From a virus, in IMG/VR virus record IMGVR_UViG_3300042731_009084, positions 1-32,749 of that record: a stretch of DNA of 32,749 bases; one strand, 5' to 3'. Position 1 is the first letter of the stretch, and each line of letters opens with the position of its first letter. The translations under genes and the position numbers were made by a program. This document shows, piece by piece, positions 11,094-20,000 of the stretch. Below the pieces are notes generated by a model, which saw nothing but the letters and a program-made list of their open reading frames with translations, did not search any database and was not told where the DNA came from.

Positions 11094-12499
11094 AACAGAG
11101 CCTCTCGTTCATCCTCACCTTTATCGATTTTACATTCCTTTATCACTATTTCATTGTTACGTTTGCCCGGCTTCCGGGCTTCCGCTACAACAACCTGAAA
11201 TCCGTTGTCGAGTAGCATTTTCAGTATCTTCTCATCGTTTGGTTCAGTAATACACTCGAAATCATCGATGAAACGGACACGGAACTCTGGATTCATGGCA
11301 ATATGAAGACGTGCCATTATCATTTCCATTTCACCCTTGCTGAAGTATGGCTGCTTTAAAGGCCGTGGATTGTCTTCTCTGACCGAAAGTACAAGATTGC
11401 CATCAAGGTCTACTGACAACCCTTTAAAACCGAAATCATGGGACGCAAGATATTCATTGCGCGCAGCAATACACTCTACACGTGCATCGAAATTTTCTTC
11501 GAGCTTTTTTTTGAGTGCAGCTTTTTCAGCTACTAGTTTTGTGTATGCTAAATACTCCTGATATAGTGCATTGGTTTCCCATGCATCTTTTATTTGCTTT
11601 CTGATATCTCGTAGTTCTAAATCGCTAGGCATTTCAGGTTCAATTAATTCCAATTCAGGTATGATCACTCTAGGTTCTGGATCGGGTTCGGGAAACGTTT
11701 CAATGAATTCAGTTACCTCATTCCCTGTGTATCCTTTGTCTACTAACCGTTTCAATGCATCTTCGAGGAACACTTTCAATTCTACTCTTTTATGGGTTTC
11801 ATCATGCCAATTTTTGATTGTTTCCTCAGCGTCTTTTTCTAAAGTTTTATGAACTTTACGTCTCCTTTCGTTTTCTTCCCGATTTTTTACATATTGTTCG
11901 TTTAGACCTGCTTCTATTTCCTTTTCACGTTTATTAAGTTCAGATATGTCAATTTTTTCAACCGGTTTAACTTCCTTTATTTCCCCGAATGCTTTAATTT
12001 CTGCACGTAGTTCTGTTGCAGCTTTTTTTAATTCCGATAGTTCGTTATCAAAGGAGCTCACATCAATTCCGAGCATTTCTGCCTGTTCTTTCCCAGATAG
12101 TTGAGAGAATGCTGTAGCAGATAAGAGAGAAACATTCATGAAACATCTTAACCATTCCTCTCCGATAGGTTCTCCATCGTCACTCTTTATTGAAATGCTG
12201 TTAGATGAAGCAGTCATGTGATTTTTGATGAAAAACCTACTACCTGTGGTTTCGTCGATGAATTCATATTCAACATCTGATGATTTACCATAGCTACCAA
12301 TAAACCGGTACCGGTCTCCAACAATTCCACCACTCTTTTTCGCTACACCTTTCACGCATGATACAATTGATTCCAGTATCTTGCTTTTCCCTGATCCGTT
12401 CAACCCTACGAACGTTGTAACACCGTCAAAGAACTTACACTCAAGTTCAGAAATAGGACCATAGTTTTTCAGCTTTGCAGACAACATTTTAATACTCAT
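11090..12499 (-). CDS. Rad50/RecF/SMC-like ATPase
   Basis: 469 aa. Walker A is GLNGSGKS at 32-39, preceded by the RecF/SMC-style start (LKNYGPISELECKFFDGVTT). The middle, about 150-350, is a long charged, helical region with a Pro-rich break (FPEPDPEPRVIIPELELIEP), consistent with a short antiparallel coiled coil. The C-terminal half-site has SKGEMEMIMARLHIA (signature-like) and FRVRFIDDFE (Walker B). No zinc-hook CxxC is seen. Such phage ATPases act with nucleases in recombination or repair. The gene overlaps the next by GTGA. The neighbouring operon carries the exonuclease, RecT and resolvase-like nuclease, so it probably works with them. Confidence 0.85.
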   Translation of the reverse strand: MSIKMLSAKLKNYGPISELECKFFDGVTTFVGLNGSGKSKILESIVSCVKGVAKKSGGIVGDRYRFIGSYGKSSDVEYEFIDETTGSRFFIKNHMTASSNSISIKSDDGEPIGEEWLRCFMNVSLLSATAFSQLSGKEQAEMLGIDVSSFDNELSELKKAATELRAEIKAFGEIKEVKPVEKIDISELNKREKEIEAGLNEQYVKNREENERRRKVHKTLEKDAEETIKNWHDETHKRVELKVFLEDALKRLVDKGYTGNEVTEFIETFPEPDPEPRVIIPELELIEPEMPSDLELRDIRKQIKDAWETNALYQEYLAYTKLVAEKAALKKKLEENFDARVECIAARNEYLASHDFGFKGLSVDLDGNLVLSVREDNPRPLKQPYFSKGEMEMIMARLHIAMNPEFRVRFIDDFECITEPNDEKILKMLLDNGFQVVVAEARKPGKRNNEIVIKECKIDKGEDEREALL

Positions 12500-12861
12500 T
12501 ATACTTCCCTTCTGAAAAAGTTTTTACAATCTTGTTTTAAACCGTCAAAATAACTATCCAATGCTTCTTTACTTGCCTTTTCATCAACAGTAATTACATC
12601 ACCACACCATTTGCACTTTTTTTTACCAACACCAAATTCATGAGGAATAACTTTATACTCTTCAAGGCAATGATCTTCTCCATTACTGCACGGTAATTTT
12701 TTAGCTGCGTATGAATAAATAATCATTGTTTCATACCCAAATGTTTTACCGCATTCAGAACATTCCTGTTCATATAACTCATCCTCTTGATAACCGTAAC
12801 CGTCGTCATGATCAATTTCCTGCCATGCTTCACAATACGGGCATTCTACATCCTGTAACAT
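12499..12861 (-). CDS. Zinc-ribbon protein
   Basis: 120 aa. Two zinc-knuckle pairs, CPYC (7-10) and CSEC (34-37), flank an acidic stretch (EIDHDDGYGYQEDELYE), a layout found in small phage zinc-ribbon proteins. A second possible site has Cys58, CLEE and CKWC (83-86). It overlaps the HTH gene by 16 bp and shares one base with the ATPase start (TAATG), with AAGGGGG as ribosome site. Probable DNA- or protein-binding helper; function unknown. Confidence 0.7.
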   Translation of the reverse strand: MLQDVECPYCEAWQEIDHDDGYGYQEDELYEQECSECGKTFGYETMIIYSYAAKKLPCSNGEDHCLEEYKVIPHEFGVGKKKCKWCGDVITVDEKASKEALDSYFDGLKQDCKNFFRREV

Positions 12862-13055
12862 GTAACCCCCTTTAAGTATTGAAGTATCTTTTCATGCATT
12901 TCTTTACTCATGTTCTGATACCCGTGAAACATCCTCATCAGCTTTTGAGGATTGGTTTTAGTTACTTCACCAAGTTTTCTGTAAGTAACACCTTTTTTCT
13001 CTCGCAGCAATCTGATATCAGTTATATCTTTTGCTGCATCACTACGTCTTAGCAT
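12846..13055 (-). CDS. Small HTH DNA-binding protein (XRE/Cro-like)
   Basis: 69 aa. DIRLLREKKGVTYRKLGEVT and TNPQKLMRMFHGYQNMSKEM form a helix-turn-helix of the XRE/Cro type (helix 2 VTYRKLGEVT, helix 3 NPQKLMRMFHG), followed by MHEKILQYLKG. It is small enough to be a Cro-like repressor with no dimerisation domain. It is the first gene after promoter P3, with a strong AAGGAGG. The 18-bp box covering the -10 at P3 is repeated at P2, making this protein the prime candidate to bind both; that is inference. Confidence 0.7.
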   Translation of the reverse strand: MLRRSDAAKDITDIRLLREKKGVTYRKLGEVTKTNPQKLMRMFHGYQNMSKEMHEKILQYLKGVTCYRM

Positions 13056-13096
13056 AACAACCTCCTTATTATTGTTATTAGTATTGTTATACTATT

Positions 13097-13125
13097 AATA
13101 TATACTAAAAAACCCGGTATGTCAA
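13097..13125 (-). promoter_or_regulatory. Promoter P3: TTGACA-N17-TATATT
   Basis: On the minus strand TTGACA (13125-13120) and TATATT (13102-13097) are 17 bp apart. The -35 lies in the loop of the terminator of the structural operon. The plus-strand box TTATACTATTAATATATA at 13087-13104 is identical to that at P2. The leader is rich in AAT/AAC triplets and ends in AAGGAGG. Confidence 0.85.
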
Positions 13126-13134
13126 CACCGGGCT
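13107..13134 (-). terminator. Terminator of the structural operon, nested in promoter P3
   Basis: On the minus strand CCCGGT (13132-13127), loop GTTGACAT and ACCGGG (13118-13113) are followed by six T (13112-13107). Weaker pairs can extend the stem. The loop holds the P3 -35 hexamer, and the 3' arm and T-run form the promoter spacer. Confidence 0.8.
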
Positions 13135-13173
13135 TAAATTAATTATCGAAATTATTATATTGCCATAGCTATA

Positions 13174-13413
13174 TCACTCATCCTGTTCAGCATATTTGCC
13201 CCATTTCTTAGAGAGAAAAAACTTAACAGCATTGTAACCAGCAGTCAATACCGCTATGGATGCGGAATAAATTGCTCCTGTTACTGTTGGATCATCTCCA
13301 GCAAACGGTTCAACAATTGCAGATACCTTTGCCGTCAAAAATGCAGCTATCGCTCCGATAACACCACCGGCAACCGCCTTCTGACCTGTAATTTTTACAT
13401 CATACTTAGCCAT
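13174..13413 (-). CDS. Small membrane protein, holin-like
   Basis: 79 aa. Two hydrophobic segments, VAGGVIGAIAAFLTAKVSAI (about 14-33) and VTGAIYSASIAVLTAGYNAV (about 44-63), flank a short acidic loop (EPFAGDDPT). The C-terminal tail is charged (KKWGKYAEQDE). Size and topology fit a class II holin that would permeabilise the inner membrane at lysis. No lysin is seen nearby, so lysis genes may lie elsewhere. It is the last gene of the structural operon, with AAGGAG before the ATG and a terminator after it. Confidence 0.55.
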   Translation of the reverse strand: MAKYDVKITGQKAVAGGVIGAIAAFLTAKVSAIVEPFAGDDPTVTGAIYSASIAVLTAGYNAVKFFLSKKWGKYAEQDE

Positions 13414-13416
13414 AGA

Positions 13417-16400
13417 TTACTCCTTTTCAAGGTTTTTGATTCTTTCATTCAATTCAATGATATGAATCGCCATTACTTCTATAGTTTCGGTAAGTTTTTG
13501 TATTGATTCACCTGTAGACAGCTTTTTACCTGTTTTCTCCGATTCATCTAACGCTGGTAATGTTCTTTCCTCCTTTATATGCTTACAGAATGAATCTATA
13601 TCAAGAGACCTTTTTCTGTTCCTAATAAAGTTCCTTGCTGGCCCGTGGTTACCTCCGGCTAATGAATCCCATTTCTCTATATTGAAGTTTTTATTGTATT
13701 TATAATCAAGTGGATATCCCGATACAAGAGAGCCATCGTCGTATAGTGCCTTGGCATTAATTGTGCCATCACCCATAGCTCCACCTGAAGGACTCCCGGT
13801 TGTTATTCCATTTGAATATATCTGTAAAAGATCAGTATTACCGGTTACTCCTATTTGCATTGTACTTGCTGCAGTCATAGCTACATTTGTTCCTGTTGCT
13901 CCAATGTTCAAATAGGGTGCACTGTGTATTGTATCGAGATAAAATATTATTTCTCCTTGTCTCAGCATTATTTCACTCGCAGGACCAGAATGGGAAGAGC
14001 TTTGCGCTGATTTTATAGACACTCTCCCGGCAAGATTTAAGTCGTCATAATCACTACCATAGAACTCTATTCCAGAACCCCTGCGCCATCCCAAAGCCCC
14101 ACAGGACGACATATAAATCATACCAGTATCATTACCATTGTAGGTATTAAGGATGAAGCCCTTGGAGTAATCTGCTTGATACAATGGGAAATAAACATTT
14201 CCGGGAAGACTTAAATGTCCAAAAGACTCATCGTAATGCATGTACGATGTTGCTATTGAGCTATCCGAATCTATGTAAGGTATTTTTCCGTCAGTGTTGT
14301 ATAGTGAGGAAAGTTTTATTTTACCATTTACAAGTACGTTGCTTTTCATATGACATCCACCATCAACTGTAAGTAGTGAATCGGGAGACGTTTCTCCTAT
14401 ACCAACATTACCATCACTGTTTATTCTCATCCTCTCTGTACCCTGTATTGTTGTATTATTTGCTGCTGTGTAGAACCTTAGAAGGGTTGCAGCGTTACAG
14501 GTAGTGGAACCACCACCGATATGTACCCTGTTCTCTGAAGATGTTGAAAGACCGTATAAAAACATTGCCTTCTCTTCTGCGCTCAGATAATGAGGAAATG
14601 CTATCCTTGAGTATTTATCAGCTGTGTTCGTTCTGCTACTTGAGCCATTATCAGCACCTACAAGAAGTCCTAATCCACCATAGCATACATCAAGTGAGGC
14701 TTCTGGATTATTTATTCTAATCCCTACATTGGTACCGAAACGGGCATTTCCAGAAAGGTAGCTACTACCTATAACAGAAAACATGGAATCAGGCGTTAAG
14801 TCGTTTATTCCTACCTTACCGTCAGTAGTTATGCGCATGCGTTCAACATACGAACCTGATCCGGCCATAAGCGAAAGCGGACCTACATCTGTTCCAACAT
14901 TTAATTTATCCGCATATGTAAGACACATAGTAGTTCTTATTGTTCCGCTATAATCCTTTTGCCTCATCTCATAATTATTATCTAATAAAAAGTTACCATT
15001 ATGAAGATGAATAACTTCCTCAGGTGTATTTGTTCCGAGTCCAAGGTAACCGTTTATTCTTACATGCCCCGAAAAACTTCCTGAGCCATTAACTGTCAGT
15101 GTTGAGTCAGGTGAAAAACCTACACCTAATTTTCCCTCAAAAAATCCATGATTTGTATGTATTGAACCATCAACGGTTAATGTTGAATCAGGAAAGTTTG
15201 TTCCTATCCCGACACTACCGCCGGTGAAATACGATGAGCCATACGAACTGAGAAACAAATCCAAATTGTTAGATGCATCATAGGAAGCAAAATAACCCCC
15301 TTGCGAATTTGACGCAGCTACTATCGATGCTGAGTTATCACCTGTATTCGATACAAGCATTGAAGGACTACTACCATCTATATGAAGGTTTTCCGCAGGA
15401 GTATTCGTCCCTATCCCGACACGTCCACCAAAGGTACTATTTCCAGTAACTCGAAAGCTGCCATCTACATCAAGCATTGAATCAGGTGTTTCATCATTAA
15501 CGCCTACGTTCCCATTGTAAATTATTATTGGTGCAGACGTAAACGAATCATATGTTTCTACATAATACGGGACATGTAAATCTTCTATTATACCATTGAA
15601 ATCAATACCACCAGATAATATGGTATTTTTTAATTCGTCAATATCAATTTGCCTTATCGTATCACCTGCAGCAGTTGTTTTGCATAATACGTAGGTCGGT
15701 TCTGTTGTCACACCACATGGTAATTTTAGAGTGTCGATATCTGCTGTTCCAGCAACATCTAATATTGAACCGGGAGACGCTTCTCCCATACCTACCCTAC
15801 CACCAAAATAGCTATTACCAATAATCCTGAAACTTCCGTTAATATCGACAGTAGAGTCTGGAGAGCTCGCTCCGATCCCTACATGACCTTCTGGAGTTAT
15901 TGTCATACGTTGGGAACCTGCTGTGGTTGTATTGTTGGAAGCGGTATAAAAGGTTATGTTTGTTGCTGCATTTAAATCAGCAATACCACCACCTATTCTT
16001 AAGTGGTTTTGAGTACTTGACGAATAGTTATACACTACTGTAAAAGGCTCCTCTGCATTCAATCTGTGAACAGAACTAATGCTCGAATATTTAGATGTGT
16101 TATCAGTTCTAAGCGTATCAAAATAATTCCCCCCGATTACTAATGAACGCCCACCACTTGCTATATCAAGTTTTCCATTAGGAGAACTATTATTAATTGC
16201 TACATTGGTACTATGTATTGAAATTGGGGAAGTCGTAAATGAATCATACGCTGCTACATAATAAGGAACATGCAAATCTTCGATAATGCCGGAAAAATCT
16301 CCACCAGAACCAGAAATTGAATCCACATGCATGCATCTTATTGTATCATCAGGTGATTTTACTAAAACATAGTCTGCTGAAGTAACTGTATCACATGTAA

Positions 16401-16488
16401 GAATAAGCGTGTCTACAGTAATGTTTCTGTAGTGAGGTTTCGCAAATGATAATGATATAAGAAACAGCAAAAGAAAGACTCTAAACAT
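13417..16488 (-). CDS. Large tail fibre protein with signal peptide and C-terminal coiled coil
   Basis: 1023 aa. It opens with a Sec-type signal peptide (MFRVFLLLFLISLSFA-KP), unusual for a virion fibre. The body carries about ten copies of a short fibre motif, VGIGxxxPDSxLxVDGSxxxxGN, typical of trimeric tail fibres, with larger duplicated blocks: GIIEDLHVPYYV..YDSFT occurs twice, and the RM.I...G.VGIGE.SPDS module repeats. Near the C-terminus is INAKALYDDGSLVSGYPLDY, then a Lys/Arg-rich stretch and a coiled coil (SIQKLTETIEVMAIHIIELN) that probably drives trimer assembly, perhaps in place of a chaperone domain. It is a receptor-binding candidate and follows the other tail proteins. Confidence 0.75.
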   Translation of the reverse strand: MFRVFLLLFLISLSFAKPHYRNITVDTLILTCDTVTSADYVLVKSPDDTIRCMHVDSISGSGGDFSGIIEDLHVPYYVAAYDSFTTSPISIHSTNVAINNSSPNGKLDIASGGRSLVIGGNYFDTLRTDNTSKYSSISSVHRLNAEEPFTVVYNYSSSTQNHLRIGGGIADLNAATNITFYTASNNTTTAGSQRMTITPEGHVGIGASSPDSTVDINGSFRIIGNSYFGGRVGMGEASPGSILDVAGTADIDTLKLPCGVTTEPTYVLCKTTAAGDTIRQIDIDELKNTILSGGIDFNGIIEDLHVPYYVETYDSFTSAPIIIYNGNVGVNDETPDSMLDVDGSFRVTGNSTFGGRVGIGTNTPAENLHIDGSSPSMLVSNTGDNSASIVAASNSQGGYFASYDASNNLDLFLSSYGSSYFTGGSVGIGTNFPDSTLTVDGSIHTNHGFFEGKLGVGFSPDSTLTVNGSGSFSGHVRINGYLGLGTNTPEEVIHLHNGNFLLDNNYEMRQKDYSGTIRTTMCLTYADKLNVGTDVGPLSLMAGSGSYVERMRITTDGKVGINDLTPDSMFSVIGSSYLSGNARFGTNVGIRINNPEASLDVCYGGLGLLVGADNGSSSRTNTADKYSRIAFPHYLSAEEKAMFLYGLSTSSENRVHIGGGSTTCNAATLLRFYTAANNTTIQGTERMRINSDGNVGIGETSPDSLLTVDGGCHMKSNVLVNGKIKLSSLYNTDGKIPYIDSDSSIATSYMHYDESFGHLSLPGNVYFPLYQADYSKGFILNTYNGNDTGMIYMSSCGALGWRRGSGIEFYGSDYDDLNLAGRVSIKSAQSSSHSGPASEIMLRQGEIIFYLDTIHSAPYLNIGATGTNVAMTAASTMQIGVTGNTDLLQIYSNGITTGSPSGGAMGDGTINAKALYDDGSLVSGYPLDYKYNKNFNIEKWDSLAGGNHGPARNFIRNRKRSLDIDSFCKHIKEERTLPALDESEKTGKKLSTGESIQKLTETIEVMAIHIIELNERIKNLEKE

Positions 16489-16491
16489 GTA

Positions 16492-16998
16492 TTACTCCTC
16501 GTTATAGTATTCAACACCCTGATCTATTCCGTCGATTTCAATTGTAAGCACTCCGGTATCTGACAATATAAATTCAGCAGTATGCCCGTTATTCGTAAGT
16601 TTAATGGTGCCTTGTACTTCAAGATCACCAGTAATTGTTTCATCTGCATCAACTATAAATATATTCGAATCAGTTAGCCTAAGCATGTTATTATAGGATT
16701 CATTGCCGATATACCGATTGTCGGGCAGTGTAAGGTCATATCCGTTGCTATATAGACTTGTACGCTCAAGTACGTTCACGTTTTCATCAGAAGGTATTAC
16801 AATGTAGCCTGAAATAAAATCTTCACCACGCAGTGTTTTATAAACAGTTCCGAGATAGTTTTTATACACCAATAACCCGGAGTCGTTCGCCAAACCTACC
16901 TGACATAAACCGAGTAATGATTCAAGGTCCGCTTCCGAATCATTAATCTGTCCAAGATATATTTCATCCGAATAAGGTACGGTATAATCATTAGCCAT
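16492..16998 (-). CDS. Putative tail fibre or fibre-linker protein
   Basis: 168 aa, no signal peptide. The sequence is rich in short strands: DEIYLGQINDSEADLESLLG, then YIVIPSDENVNV, and ITGDLEVQGTIKLTNNGHTA near the end, which resembles the beta-turn repeats of tail fibres. Its start and end abut the large tail proteins by a few bases, placing it among distal tail parts. Function by context only. Confidence 0.5.
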   Translation of the reverse strand: MANDYTVPYSDEIYLGQINDSEADLESLLGLCQVGLANDSGLLVYKNYLGTVYKTLRGEDFISGYIVIPSDENVNVLERTSLYSNGYDLTLPDNRYIGNESYNNMLRLTDSNIFIVDADETITGDLEVQGTIKLTNNGHTAEFILSDTGVLTIEIDGIDQGVEYYNEE

Positions 16999-19900
16999 TA
17001 TGTAATTCCTTGGTATTTGTCATTATCTTCATAAGTATCCTGATACAATGGGTTACTTATATCATAAGTATTTTGCCATGCCTCTGCTCCGGCCATAAGC
17101 AATGGTGCAATGGTGTCTGTCACAAGGATTAAAGCAACATATCCACCGTTTTTATCGGGTTCGATTTCTTCAACAACACACTCAACAGTTGATCCGTCTG
17201 TGATATGTGGGTGATTGAAATTAATGTGCTTAAAGATGTTGTACAACCGTCCCTTCTCATAGTTGATCCGTAGTTTTATTCTGGTCATAGCCATAACATT
17301 TAGCTTGTATATAAGGCATTGGATTGCTACAAGAGGCTGAGAAACTGATCTGAGTTCACTCCATATATTAGGAGCCTCATTAATAACACCATACTTCAAG
17401 TACAGAGCATGACAAATATCCCATATGTTTTCCGCTTCCGAAGCATCTATCCCGGAAGTACATATATCTGCATCATAGGTGTCCAAATGCACGTTTTTCA
17501 CTTCGAGCGTTCTATCATATTCGCCTGTTGCATTATTGTAGCAGTATTTAATTTTTGGCTGACAGAAAACATCGTCTGGTGAAGGTGGAATTACTTCAAT
17601 TTCTCCTATCGTATCACCATACGATATCGTTTCCGCCGGGCTTTCAGGTCCAAATGTTTTAACACATGCATAACCATTATTATCATAGTATGACAGAAGA
17701 GAATAATCGCTACAAATAATTTTTTCCACGTTTGAAATCATGGTATCATCGTTTTCTAACTGTAGTGCAAATGAAGTACTATCGTATCCACGCAAATAAT
17801 TTAAACTAGAATCATCAAAAGAGCCGTCCCCGGAAGTTTTGATAAGTGCAGATGGAGAGTATTCTTTCCCGGCTTCATTGTCGCCATATCGTTCAAGCCT
17901 CTTAATATGCTCAAGAGCGTCTACAGGGTTCTCTATATGATCCGCAGCTGTCACCCTGCCACCCCATGTGTCATTGAATATGCGTCCGAACAATGGCGTA
18001 TATAACTGTTTCCTGATATCATCGGTGCCGGTAAACATTAATGCTAATTCATAATGTCTTGTTTCATCTATCGGAGTAACTGCTGATCCACTTGTATTCA
18101 GGATCGTTTTTATTACAATTATGCCTACCTCAACATATGATTCATATTCCTCAACACTGTTTATTCCAGTACTAAATACTGAGTTAGTATGTCCATAAAT
18201 TATCTTGCCCGCAGGATCATCGTCCTGATTTACATAAAAGCAGTAATTGTCTGCAAGGGATGGGCCTCCGGTTTCGTAATAGAAATCAGGTAAGTTCTCT
18301 GCTATTATATCGGCATCCGTAGAGCCTACAGCAACAACTGTATGGTCTGCATTTGTAATTACAGTACAAGGTTTTGTAGAATATTTGAACTTTCTCAATA
18401 CTACTTTAACTGTGGTAATACAATCCACATTACCGGGATCATTACTTTGAACCTCCCATTCTTTCGTTTTAACACCAACAACCAAATCATCAAAAGAAAA
18501 GTTCTTTGGTATTTTTGGGAGAGCGAACTTTACTGCAGTGGCGTATGTGAATTCAGTTCCAGAAACAACGTGCTGTAATTCTATGTTTGCATAATTATCG
18601 CCGTTTTTGTCGTTTATTCTATTTAGATTATTTGCTGAGAAACTGAAATCAAGAGCATTAAAAGCCTGTATACCATAAAGGCCGTCTTCAACAGTATGTT
18701 TTGTGAATTCTACACCATCAATGGTATCGTCAGAACCTCCGTAATCTTGAGCATCTTCAAGCCAGTTACTTAAATCAGCCTCATCAAGTAAGCTGCCATT
18801 ACCAACAGAAAGCATAAGAAAGCTGTTCTGTACTTCGAAGTCATTTGAGTTAAACAGTGATGCGTCAATTTCAAATGCATTATTATCCGCAATATCTGTG
18901 AAGTCATAACCATATGGTTTTACCCGTTTAAACCTTTCATCTTCATAAACATACAACACAGCTGCACTGTCAAGTTCCTCACCATCAGAGTCCCTAAAGC
19001 TGTGGCATGGCCATATATCAGCATCAAACCGTCTATATACTTTTACGATTTGCACCCATGAACGAACATTTGGATCACCATTACCGTCTTCCAAATCATC
19101 AGTGAAACAATCATCTATTTCAAAAAGGATTTCTTTATCTCCTGATGAAACATCAAGAGTGTATAATTTCCTGATCTGACCTGCCCCATAACCATCAACC
19201 ACCCGTACGTATGTATTATCGAGGTCAGTACCACTTAAACTTATATTACCCGTAGGTGAAGTTCTTATTTCGAACTTGTACTTTCTGTACGCTATTGTGG
19301 TAGCCACAACCGGGAAAACATAGGTGTTGTACCCTACACCTTCTGCAACACTGGCTAAATAATTATCATCAAAGTAGTCACCTACTATGCGGTTGTCAGT
19401 CCTTATGAATTTTGCAAGCGTTTGCTTATCAAATACTCCTGAGTCGGTTATTTCTGGAATAAACATCCCAATTGTTACCGGTATTGGCTTACCATTTGTC
19501 TCACCATCAGCATAGAGGAAATTCCCGTTATCACCATTATTTACTACTGTACTTAAATTTGCGTCTCGCTGACCGCTTTTTACCTGTATTGTCCATTCCG
19601 TTTCTGTCCATGTAGATTCGGACACCACCATAGTATTCAGTAGTGTTCTATCTGTTGCGTCTGCATCAGCATCCGTACCGCGCAATTCATATAACAGAAT
19701 GGTTTTCCCGGTAATGCTGAAATCAAGGTCTTCATAGGCCTGAAATAGCTGTGATGTATTCGGTATTACTACAGTATACCCGGTACTGCTTGCTTTACCT
19801 CCGCCAAGTCTTAAATCAGAAGAAATACGGTAACCACCAATACCTACAATTCCAGAAGTCCAAGAAGCAGTATCACCAGTTACCGGGAACTCAGACCACC

Positions 19901-20000
19901 TTAAATAGTTTGTTCCTGACTCATTGTATAGGCCAATATCTGTGTCTTGTGTGATATCGAGGTCACCAAGGTTGATTTGAATGCAATGTATGTATTTCAT
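16998..20000 (-). CDS. Large tail-tip (hub/host-specificity) protein
   Basis: 1000 aa, predominantly beta-rich. The N-terminal 180 residues contain lectin-like strands (WTSGIVGIGGYRISSDLRLG, ITGKTILLYELRG). The C-terminal part, with FCQPKIKYCYNNATGEYDRT, RTLEVKNVHLDTY and TRIKLRINYEKGRLYNIFKH, is followed by HINFNHP and ECVVEEIEPDKNGGYVALIL. This recalls tail hub proteins that carry metal- or protein-binding loops, but no family is certain. It follows the distal tail protein directly and overlaps it by 4 bp. Probably a baseplate or tail-tip spike component. Confidence 0.6.
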   Translation of the reverse strand: MKYIHCIQINLGDLDITQDTDIGLYNESGTNYLRWSEFPVTGDTASWTSGIVGIGGYRISSDLRLGGGKASSTGYTVVIPNTSQLFQAYEDLDFSITGKTILLYELRGTDADADATDRTLLNTMVVSESTWTETEWTIQVKSGQRDANLSTVVNNGDNGNFLYADGETNGKPIPVTIGMFIPEITDSGVFDKQTLAKFIRTDNRIVGDYFDDNYLASVAEGVGYNTYVFPVVATTIAYRKYKFEIRTSPTGNISLSGTDLDNTYVRVVDGYGAGQIRKLYTLDVSSGDKEILFEIDDCFTDDLEDGNGDPNVRSWVQIVKVYRRFDADIWPCHSFRDSDGEELDSAAVLYVYEDERFKRVKPYGYDFTDIADNNAFEIDASLFNSNDFEVQNSFLMLSVGNGSLLDEADLSNWLEDAQDYGGSDDTIDGVEFTKHTVEDGLYGIQAFNALDFSFSANNLNRINDKNGDNYANIELQHVVSGTEFTYATAVKFALPKIPKNFSFDDLVVGVKTKEWEVQSNDPGNVDCITTVKVVLRKFKYSTKPCTVITNADHTVVAVGSTDADIIAENLPDFYYETGGPSLADNYCFYVNQDDDPAGKIIYGHTNSVFSTGINSVEEYESYVEVGIIVIKTILNTSGSAVTPIDETRHYELALMFTGTDDIRKQLYTPLFGRIFNDTWGGRVTAADHIENPVDALEHIKRLERYGDNEAGKEYSPSALIKTSGDGSFDDSSLNYLRGYDSTSFALQLENDDTMISNVEKIICSDYSLLSYYDNNGYACVKTFGPESPAETISYGDTIGEIEVIPPSPDDVFCQPKIKYCYNNATGEYDRTLEVKNVHLDTYDADICTSGIDASEAENIWDICHALYLKYGVINEAPNIWSELRSVSQPLVAIQCLIYKLNVMAMTRIKLRINYEKGRLYNIFKHINFNHPHITDGSTVECVVEEIEPDKNGGYVALILVTDTIAPLLMAGAEAWQNTYDISNPLYQDTYEDNDKYQGIT

